DNA of 9,245 bases from Betaproteobacteria bacterium (GTDB lineage: Bacteria > Pseudomonadota > Gammaproteobacteria > Burkholderiales > SG8-41): assembly GCA_029883965.1 (NCBI GenBank), contig JAOUIN010000079.1:1-9245 (forward strand), written 5' to 3'. A model generated the notes under the pieces. It was not told the DNA's origin. It made no database searches and saw only the letters and a program-made list of their open reading frames with translations. Shown in pieces: positions 1-5,364 of this stretch (position 1 is the stretch's first letter; every line of letters starts with the position of its first letter). The translations under genes were made by a program, and so were the position numbers.

Positions 1-405
1 CGGCACATCGACCGCCCCGACAACAGCTTCGAGAATACGGACGACCAGCGGCTCGTCTTTCAGCAATGCGGATCCGGCCATCACGTTGCAGACTTTCTTC
101 GCCGGACAACCCATATTGATATCGATGATCTGCGCGCCTTTGTCGACGTTGTAGCGCGCTGCATCTGCCAGCATCTGCGGATCCGCCCCGGCAATCTGCA
201 CGGAAATCGGATCGACTTCGCCCTCGTGATTGGCGCGACGCAGCGTTTTCTCCGAGCCCCAGAGCAGGGAATTGCTCGCGACCATCTCCGACACCGCCAT
301 GCCGGCGCCCATCGTCTTGCACAACTGGCGAAACGGACGATCGGTCACGCCGGCCATGGGGGCGACAATCAGATTGTTCTTGAGTTGATAGGGGCCGATA
401 CGCAC
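1..405 (-). CDS. dusB: tRNA-dihydrouridine synthase DusB, N-terminal part (runs off the left edge)
   Basis: FMN-dependent enzyme that reduces uridine to dihydrouridine in the D-loop of tRNAs, using NAD(P)H, in the cytoplasm. Only the first 135 codons are here, against about 330 for the family. The visible part begins MRIGPYQLKNNLIVAPMAGV, very close to the start of known DusB proteins. It shows the FMN-barrel motif PMAGVTDRPFR (residues 16–26) and the signature INMGCPAKKV, whose Cys at residue 100 is the expected catalytic acid. The start is a GTG at 403–405, chosen because it gives the conserved MRIG start; there is no in-frame ATG just upstream. No strong Shine-Dalgarno is visible. A promoter-like sequence lies about 40 bases upstream. 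In many beta- and gammaproteobacteria dusB is followed by fis, which would lie outside this window. Identity is secure. Confidence 0.96.
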   Translation of the reverse strand, partial: MRIGPYQLKNNLIVAPMAGVTDRPFRQLCKTMGAGMAVSEMVASNSLLWGSEKTLRRANHEGEVDPISVQIAGADPQMLADAARYNVDKGAQIIDINMGCPAKKVCNVMAGSALLKDEPLVVRILEAVVGAVDVP

Positions 406-669
406 CGGACTTGTTCTTGTATGAGTGTTCAGGGAAAGGGCGTAATTGTAATCACACTCTCGCGGAGTGGAAAGGTAAATGTGCCTGTTTTTTGATCACA
501 CGTCGCGTTCGTGCAACGCTTGCATGCGACATCGAATCGCAAACGCGGCGTGGAATCAGATAAAACTATTCAAGATCAGTGCATTTACTACGCAATGCTC
601 GAATAGCACTTGCAGATTGCCTGCCAACTCACGATGGCGTCGGCAAAGCAAGCGCATTCAGCGTTACCG
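406..669. other. Non-coding gap between ubiH and dusB
   Basis: This 264-base stretch is more AT-rich than its surroundings and no ORF in it looks like a gene. It holds the putative dusB promoter. It also has a small perfect inverted repeat, TGCAA-CGC-TTGCA, around 512–524. No T-tract follows either weak hairpin on the minus strand, so I cannot name a terminator for ubiH. Nothing resembling a tRNA or riboswitch was seen. Confidence 0.6.
445..473 (-). promoter_or_regulatory. Putative sigma-70 promoter for dusB
   Basis: On the minus strand TTTCCA (468–473; 4 of 6 matches to TTGACA) is followed by a 17-base spacer and TACAAT (445–450; 5 of 6 matches to TATAAT). A transcript would start near 438 and have a leader of about 33 nt before the dusB GTG. 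It sits in the only sizeable gap of the minus-strand block, which fits a separate promoter for dusB and any downstream fis. Predicted by eye only. Confidence 0.5.
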
Positions 670-1812
670 TCAACCACGTGCGCCGAATGTCATGCGTCTT
701 ATCAGAAAATTTTTCAATGGCGGAATGCAGCCCAGCAAAGCAAGTCCCGTACCTCGCGCCAGCCGCAATGGCAGCAGATCATTGGAAAACAGCTGTACCA
801 GTGCATGCGTCATGCCAATGCCGCCACGGCGATCTATGTTGCGGCGTGCAAAGTACTGCTGCAGCCACTCACGCGAACCCAGGGACACGCCGCGTCCGCT
901 GGTCGCCGCCTGCTCGGCCAGCTCCCAGGCATCGCGCAGGCCCAGATTAAATCCCTGCCCGGCCACCGGGTGCAGCGTCTGCGCGGCATTGCCGATCAGG
1001 ACCGTGTGACCGGCCGATTCATCCAATGTGCGGCGCAAGCGCAACGGGTAGCTGGCGCGCCCGTCAACCGCAGTGAACGCGCCGACACGCGACCCGAATT
1101 CAAGCTGCAGATCCGCGAGAAACGACGCCGGCTCGCGTTCACACAGGCTGCGGGCGCGATCCGGCGTCGTGGTCCAGACCAGTGCCCAGCCGTTGGCATC
1201 GGGCAATAAGGCCAGCGGACCATGTCGCGTAAACCGCTCATAGGCAATATTATTATGCGGGCGCTCACTTACTACACGTGCGGTCACTGCGCATTGGTCA
1301 TAATCAACCGTCCTCGCGGCGGTGGCGGCACCACCGTCCGCAATTACCGCCAGTTGCGCTTCAAGCCGATAGGTCTGTCCGCGATACGCATATTCGATGT
1401 TCGCGGTACTGCCGCCATGCCACGCGATCACGCCGGCACCCGTCAGACACTGGACAGGAGTCGCCGCCGCAGCCTCAGCCAGCGCCAGCGCCAAACGGCT
1501 GTAATCGATGACATAACCCAATTCGGAAAACCCGGCTTCCGCGGCATCAAGTTCCACGCGCCCGAAACCGCCGCGCTGCGACACGTGGATACGGCGTATC
1601 GGTGTCGCCGTCGTCGCCAGTTCGGACCACACGCCCAGACGCTCGAGAATCAGCCGGCTGCCGTAGGACAGGGCCAGCGGGCGGGCATCGCCGGCTGCAC
1701 TTGCCCGCGCTTCCAGCAATACGACTTTCCGTCCGGACGCCCGCAATGCCAGCGCCAGCGCGCTGCCCACCGGGCCGCCGCCGATGATGGCGATGTCCGC
1801 CGAGTCAGACAT
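670..1812 (-). CDS. ubiH: 2-octaprenyl-6-methoxyphenol hydroxylase UbiH (FAD monooxygenase)
   Basis: Aerobic ubiquinone-ring hydroxylase of the UbiH/UbiF/VisC/COQ6 flavoprotein family, acting with the Ubi complex on the membrane-bound quinone precursor. From the ATG at 1812 the protein is 380 residues, close to E. coli UbiH (about 390). The N-terminus carries the ADP-binding Rossmann motif DIAIIGGGPVGS with glycines at 11, 13 and 16, then an acidic strand end (VVLLEA). The second FAD motif reads GNAAQTLHPVAGQGFNLG (from residue 274). The family usually has GDAAH there, and the GNAAQ form is what E. coli UbiH shows, which favours UbiH over UbiF or UbiI. The ATG overlaps the pepP stop (ATGTCTGA), implying translational coupling. 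An in-frame GTG at 1821 would add three residues and cannot be excluded. The pepP-ubiH pairing is also seen in E. coli. The exact ring position hydroxylated is inferred from family, since betaproteobacterial homologues differ in specificity. Confidence 0.93.
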   Translation of the reverse strand: MSDSADIAIIGGGPVGSALALALRASGRKVVLLEARASAAGDARPLALSYGSRLILERLGVWSELATTATPIRRIHVSQRGGFGRVELDAAEAGFSELGYVIDYSRLALALAEAAAATPVQCLTGAGVIAWHGGSTANIEYAYRGQTYRLEAQLAVIADGGAATAARTVDYDQCAVTARVVSERPHNNIAYERFTRHGPLALLPDANGWALVWTTTPDRARSLCEREPASFLADLQLEFGSRVGAFTAVDGRASYPLRLRRTLDESAGHTVLIGNAAQTLHPVAGQGFNLGLRDAWELAEQAATSGRGVSLGSREWLQQYFARRNIDRRGGIGMTHALVQLFSNDLLPLRLARGTGLALLGCIPPLKNFLIRRMTFGARG

Positions 1813-3130
1813 GGCGCGCACGCATCAACGCTTCGATGTCGGCAACGCTCTTTGGTGCGCCGGCGCTGAGAATCTCGCAACCTTGCGCTGTCACCAGCGC
1901 GTCATCTTCGATGCGCACACCGATATTGGTAAATGCCTCAGGCACACCGGGGCCGGGCCGGATGTAACAACCGGGCTCTACGGTAAGCACCATGCCCGGC
2001 TGCAACTCCCGCCAGGCGCCGTTGACTTTGTAATCGCCGGCGTCATGCACATCCAGGCCGAGCCAGTGGCCCGTGCGATGCATATAAAATTGTTTGTACG
2101 TCTCCTGTTCCAGCACCGCCGCGAGTGAACCTTCGAGCAGTTTCAGATCGATGAACCCCTGTGCCAGCACCGCCACTGCCGCATCGTGCGGCGCATTCCA
2201 GTGCGCGCCGGGACGCACGGCGGCAATCGCCGCGGCCTGGGCAGCGAGTACCAGTTCGTAAACCGCGCGCTGCGGACCGCTGAACCGCCCGTTGACCGGG
2301 AAAGTGCGCGTGATGTCCGACGCGTAACCGTCGAGTTCGCAGCCGGCATCGATCAGCAGCAGGTCGCCATCGGCCAGCACGCCGTTGTTTTCGACATAGT
2401 GCAGCACGCATGCATGCGCGCCCGCGGCAACGATCGGGGTGTAGGCCGGAGCCTGTGCGCCGCTGCGGCGGAATTCATGCTGCAACACTGCCTCGATTTC
2501 GTATTCGCCGACGCCCGGGCCCGCTGCCTGCATCGCCAGTCGATGGGCTGCTCCCGAAATCACGCCGGCGCGGCGCATCAGTGCCTGCTCTTGCTCGTCC
2601 TTGAGCAGGCGCATGTCATCAATCAAACAGTGCACATCGCGAATTTCCCCCGGCGCCGCAACGCCGCTGCGCGCGCGGTTGCGCACGGCGTTGATCCAGC
2701 CCAGCACGCGCGCATCCCAGAGCGCGTCGCTTCCGAGATGCACGTGGACAGCCGGCTGATCGGCCAGCAGATCCGGCAGGCGCTCATCAAGCTCGGCCTC
2801 GCTGTAGGTCTCGTCAAAACCGAACCTGTCTTTTGCGGCTTCCGGACCATGGCGATACCCGTCCCAGATCTCGCGCTCCGGATTCTTTTCACGGCAGAAC
2901 AGTATGCTTTGCGGCTGCGCACCGCCCCTCAGCACCAGCACGGCCTCGGGCTCACGAAAACCCGTCAGATAATAAAAGTAGCTGTCGTAACGATACGGAT
3001 AATGCGCATCCCGGTTGCGGATGCGCTCGGGCGCTGTCGGCACAATCGCCACGCCATCACCGAGCTTCGCGGCAAGGCGCGCGCGGCGGCAGGCGTAAAT
3101 CGTGGCATCCATCTGCGTGTGCTCGGTCAT
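1805..3130 (-). CDS. pepP: Xaa-Pro aminopeptidase (aminopeptidase P, M24B family)
   Basis: Cytoplasmic di-manganese peptidase that removes an N-terminal residue preceding proline. At 441 residues it matches E. coli PepP in length. The N-terminal AMP_N domain (about residues 8–140) includes YPYRYDSYFYYLTGFREPEA. The C-terminal pita-bread domain (about 175–425) has all five expected metal ligands: D261 and D272 (in IDAGCELDGYASDITRTF), H355 (HRTGHWLGLDVHD), E385 (TVEPGCYI) and E408 (GVRIEDD). H362 corresponds to the second catalytic histidine. The start is ATG at 3128–3130, 20 bases after the stop of the small upstream ORF; an ATG seven codons in is an alternative. No clear ribosome-binding site is seen, but a perfect TATAAT lies six bases before the ATG. 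The 3' end overlaps ubiH by 8 bases. All key residues are present, so it should be active. Confidence 0.96.
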   Translation of the reverse strand: MTEHTQMDATIYACRRARLAAKLGDGVAIVPTAPERIRNRDAHYPYRYDSYFYYLTGFREPEAVLVLRGGAQPQSILFCREKNPEREIWDGYRHGPEAAKDRFGFDETYSEAELDERLPDLLADQPAVHVHLGSDALWDARVLGWINAVRNRARSGVAAPGEIRDVHCLIDDMRLLKDEQEQALMRRAGVISGAAHRLAMQAAGPGVGEYEIEAVLQHEFRRSGAQAPAYTPIVAAGAHACVLHYVENNGVLADGDLLLIDAGCELDGYASDITRTFPVNGRFSGPQRAVYELVLAAQAAAIAAVRPGAHWNAPHDAAVAVLAQGFIDLKLLEGSLAAVLEQETYKQFYMHRTGHWLGLDVHDAGDYKVNGAWRELQPGMVLTVEPGCYIRPGPGVPEAFTNIGVRIEDDALVTAQGCEILSAGAPKSVADIEALMRARHV

Positions 3131-3136
3131 GGCGGA

Positions 3137-3142
3137 ATTATA
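3137..3142 (-). promoter_or_regulatory. TATAAT box just upstream of pepP
   Basis: A perfect -10 hexamer TATAAT lies on the minus strand in the 20-base gap before pepP. A start about seven bases downstream would fall at or next to the A of the pepP ATG, giving a leaderless or nearly leaderless message. There is no good -35 at 16–18 bases and no extended TGn, so it may be chance. Confidence 0.22.
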
Positions 3143-3150
3143 GCCGTGGG

Positions 3151-3585
3151 TCAGTCACCGATCTGGGCATCGAGCAAGTGCGCCCAGGCGTTCTCGCGCG
3201 CCGGCAACTCCCGCGCAATCAGCGCGCGGAGTGCTTCGTGCGCGGCCCGCAACCGCGCCGCGTCTTCGCCCGCAGACAATCCGTCCAGCAGACCGCCGAC
3301 CGCATCCAGCGCCTCACGCACACCCAGTGCCGCTGCCAGCGCGCTTTTCAGGCGCTCACGCGGATGCGGGATCCAGGTGCGGGACGCAGTAAGACTTCTC
3401 AGGCGCTCGCCGAGTTCGAGCACCCGCTTGCGCAACCGCGGCGCAGCGCCGAGCTGTGCCAGCGCAATGTCTCCCCACACCGCAAGGTCGATCATTTCCC
3501 GCCACTGCGCATGTATCGCAGCCACCCATGCCGGATCCGGTGCCAGTACCGCGTCGACCTGTGCCGCGTCAAGATCACTGCCCAT
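3151..3585 (-). CDS. Uncharacterised Ala-rich helical protein, 144 residues
   Basis: I do not recognise this protein. From the ATG at 3583–3585 it is 144 residues, rich in Ala, Leu, Arg and Glu. It has no signal peptide, membrane segment, cysteine or obvious catalytic motif. Long stretches, such as residues 45–62 (about APRLRKRVLELGERLRSL) and residues 85–125, look like amphipathic helices, so a small soluble helical bundle is likely. A longer frame runs upstream, but that part lies over murU and translates to low-quality sequence. The ATG is preceded by GGA at a suitable distance (seven bases). Codons are GC-ended like the neighbouring genes, supporting real coding. It overlaps the end of murU by 11 bases and ends 20 bases before pepP, so it is probably translated as part of the operon. 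A role linked to wall recycling would be pure guesswork from position. Confidence 0.72.
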   Translation of the reverse strand: MGSDLDAAQVDAVLAPDPAWVAAIHAQWREMIDLAVWGDIALAQLGAAPRLRKRVLELGERLRSLTASRTWIPHPRERLKSALAAALGVREALDAVGGLLDGLSAGEDAARLRAAHEALRALIARELPARENAWAHLLDAQIGD

Positions 3586-4276
3586 CACTGCATCCGCCCG
3601 CGCGCGCTTCGCTATCCAGCGCGGCAAGCCGCTCCGGCGTGCCCACGTCGTGCCACCGACCCGCGTAGAGTTCGCCGGTGACCTGCCGTCGCCGCATCGC
3701 GGCGATGAGAATGTCCGCCAGCCGGGCACGGCTGCCGCGCGGTATATCCGCAAACAGCGCGGGATGATAGGCCCCGATGCCGCTGAACGTGTGACGCGTA
3801 CCGGCATCGGCAAGGATCATCCCGTCGGCCAGTCCGAAGTCGCCGCGCGGATGCTGCGGTGGATTTTCCACGAGCACCAGATGCGCCAGCGGACCGGCAG
3901 GCGTCAGCCGGCAAGCCGCGGCAACCAATGCGGAAAAATCGTAGTCGCTGTAGACATCGGCATTGACTGCGATGAATGGCTCCTGCCCCAGCAACGGCAG
4001 GGCAAATGCGATGCCGCCCGCGGTTTCCAGGGCCACGGTTTCGCGCGAATAGCTGATTCGCACACCCAACGCGACACCATCGCCCAGCGTCGCCTCAATC
4101 CGCTCGCCCAGATGAGCGAGATTAATGACGACGTCGCGGATGCCGGCGTGCGCGAGTGCGCGGATGATCAATGCGATCAGGGGACGGTCGCCAATCTGCA
4201 GCAGCGCTTTGGGCGTATGGTCGGTCAGCGGTCGCATGCGCTCACCGCGTCCCGCCGCAAGAATCATCGCTTTCAC
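3575..4276 (-). CDS. murU: N-acetylmuramate alpha-1-phosphate uridylyltransferase MurU
   Basis: Cytoplasmic nucleotidyltransferase that converts MurNAc-1-phosphate and UTP into UDP-MurNAc. It is the second step of the recycling route that bypasses MurA/MurB and hence the fosfomycin target. The 233-residue protein (Pseudomonas MurU is about 223) opens MKAMILAAGRGERMRPLT, the sugar-nucleotide pyrophosphorylase signature, with K23 in the following HTPKALL. NADVYSDYDF places the likely Mg-binding Asp at 107, and WHDVGTPERL near the end supplies a second conserved Asp (210). The start is GTG at 4274–4276, chosen because it gives the family's usual MKAMILAAG; an ATG three codons in is the alternative. 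The much longer upstream extension lies over amgK and is not family-like. It starts 10 bases after the amgK stop and overlaps the next ORF by 11 bases. Adjacency to amgK makes MurU more likely than a glucose- or mannose-1-phosphate enzyme. Confidence 0.92.
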   Translation of the reverse strand: MKAMILAAGRGERMRPLTDHTPKALLQIGDRPLIALIIRALAHAGIRDVVINLAHLGERIEATLGDGVALGVRISYSRETVALETAGGIAFALPLLGQEPFIAVNADVYSDYDFSALVAAACRLTPAGPLAHLVLVENPPQHPRGDFGLADGMILADAGTRHTFSGIGAYHPALFADIPRGSRARLADILIAAMRRRQVTGELYAGRWHDVGTPERLAALDSEARAGGCSDGQ

Positions 4277-4286
4277 GGTTCTGCGC

Positions 4287-5306
4287 TCAGAAGGTATATC
4301 CCGCTTGCGGTTGCCGCTGCTCCAGCTCGTCGAGCAGATGCACCATCGGCGCAAGGTCACGATAACGGGCGCTGACTTCGCGTACGTAGCGGATGAAGCG
4401 CGGCGCGTCATCGAGATATCCGGGTTTGCCGTCACGATGGTGGATGCGCGCAAATATGCCCAGGACTTTCAGATGGCGTTGCAAACCCATCCATTCAAAC
4501 GCGCGGTAGAACGCTCCGAAATCGGCGTCCACTGGCAGGTGTGCACGTCGGGCCTGTTCCCAGTAGCGCACCGTCCAGTCGATCACCCGTTCTTCGGGCC
4601 AGCTGACGAACGCATCCCGGAACAGCGATACGACATCATAGGTAATCGGTCCGTACACCGCGTCCTGAAAATCCAGTATGCCGGGATTCGGCGTCGACAG
4701 CATCAGGTTGCGCGGCATGTAATCCCGGTGGACGAAAACAGCCGGCTGCGCCAGCGCACTGCCGACCAGCAGCTCATTGATCTGCGCAAGGTTCGCGCGT
4801 TGCTTCTCCGACAAGGTGGTGCCGAGATGGCGCCCGACATACCACTCGGGAAACAGCGCCATCTCACGTTGCAGCAATACCCTGTCATAGGAAGGCAGCA
4901 CACCCGGCCGGCTGGCGCGCTGCCAGACCACCAGTGCCGCAATGGCGTCACCGAACAGGTCGCCGGCATTGTCCTCGGTCAAGGCACGCAAATAAGTCGT
5001 GTCCCCGAGATCGGTCAACAGCAGGAACCCCTGTCCGGTGTCCGCATTCAGGATCTCAGGCACATGCAGTCCCGCATCGCGCATCAATTGCGCGACCTGG
5101 ATGAATGGGCGGCAATCTTCACGCTCCGGCGGCGCATCCATGACGATGCGCGTGCCGTGACTGACAGTCACGCGGAAATAGCGGCGAAAACTCGCATCAG
5201 CAGACGCCGGAGCAAGCGTAAAAGCTTCCCCAGACAAACATTCCGCCAGCCACGCGCAAAGTGATTCTAGGCGCGGGTCGCTCCCGGGTACAGAGGATGG
5301 ATTCAA
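4287..5306 (-). CDS. amgK: N-acetylmuramate/N-acetylglucosamine anomeric kinase AmgK
   Basis: Cytoplasmic sugar kinase of the aminoglycoside-phosphotransferase fold that phosphorylates the anomeric C1 of MurNAc (and GlcNAc), feeding MurU directly downstream. At 339 residues it matches the family. The kinase core is visible: ASFRRYFRV in the N-lobe, the catalytic loop HRDYMPRNL (H193, D195, N200) and the metal-binding GILDFQDAVYGP (D212). The C-terminal region has EWMGLQRHLKVLGIFARIHHRDGK, split here as EWMGLQRHLKVLG and IFARIHHRDGK, typical of these kinases. The start is a TTG at 5304–5306. No ATG or GTG gives a full N-terminus; an upstream CTG (5321) is possible and an in-frame stop lies a few codons beyond that. 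It heads the minus-strand operon, divergent from lptD, as in Pseudomonas. Confidence 0.92.
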   Translation of the reverse strand: MNPSSVPGSDPRLESLCAWLAECLSGEAFTLAPASADASFRRYFRVTVSHGTRIVMDAPPEREDCRPFIQVAQLMRDAGLHVPEILNADTGQGFLLLTDLGDTTYLRALTEDNAGDLFGDAIAALVVWQRASRPGVLPSYDRVLLQREMALFPEWYVGRHLGTTLSEKQRANLAQINELLVGSALAQPAVFVHRDYMPRNLMLSTPNPGILDFQDAVYGPITYDVVSLFRDAFVSWPEERVIDWTVRYWEQARRAHLPVDADFGAFYRAFEWMGLQRHLKVLGIFARIHHRDGKPGYLDDAPRFIRYVREVSARYRDLAPMVHLLDELEQRQPQAGYTF

Positions 5307-5333
5307 GCGTTGCTTCAGGCAGTGAATTGTGAG

Positions 5334-5342
5334 ATTTTACCA
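5334..5342 (-). promoter_or_regulatory. Putative extended -10 promoter for the amgK operon
   Basis: On the minus strand TGG-TAAAAT (TAAAAT at 5334–5339, five of six matches, preceded by TGn) forms an extended -10 element. The expected start near 5327 leaves about 20 bases before the amgK TTG. There is no recognisable -35 at the usual spacing, which extended -10 promoters tolerate. It lies within the presumed leader of lptD. By-eye prediction. Confidence 0.4.
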
Positions 5343-5364
5343 TCTCGCCTGCCGCTTCTCTCCG

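Noticed and set aside
487..493. T-run (TTTTTT) in the ubiH–dusB gap as a terminator.
   Set aside because: It is a T-run only on the plus strand, where no gene ends, and no GC-rich stem precedes it.
451..501. GTGTGAT pair as a CRP/FNR-type operator.
   Set aside because: Neither copy has a properly spaced second half-site, and a repeated 7-mer is expected by chance in a gap this size.
226..1869. Several plus-strand frames over dusB, the gap and ubiH (for example 479–1009, 610–1209 and 1222–1869).
   Set aside because: They are mirror frames of real minus-strand genes or cross the non-coding gap, with no recognisable protein features.
3586..3813. Extended N-terminus for the small ORF starting at 3813.
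   Set aside because: The extension lies entirely within murU in another frame and looks like shadow sequence; the ATG at 3585 has a plausible ribosome-binding site.
2186..4375. A 729-codon plus-strand open frame antisense to pepP, the small ORF and murU.
   Set aside because: The opposite strand carries recognisable genes with complete motifs, while this frame reads as low-complexity Arg/Ala/His sequence with no domain. Long antisense frames are expected in GC-rich DNA.
4277..4453. Extended N-terminus for MurU starting at 4453.
   Set aside because: The extra 59 residues lie over amgK, are unlike the family, and the GTG at 4276 gives the standard MKAMILAAG start.
5329..5364. GTG start for LptD adding 12 residues.
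   Set aside because: It would put MRFYHLACRFSP before an already well-formed signal peptide; the ATG at 5365 gives a normal short basic N-region.
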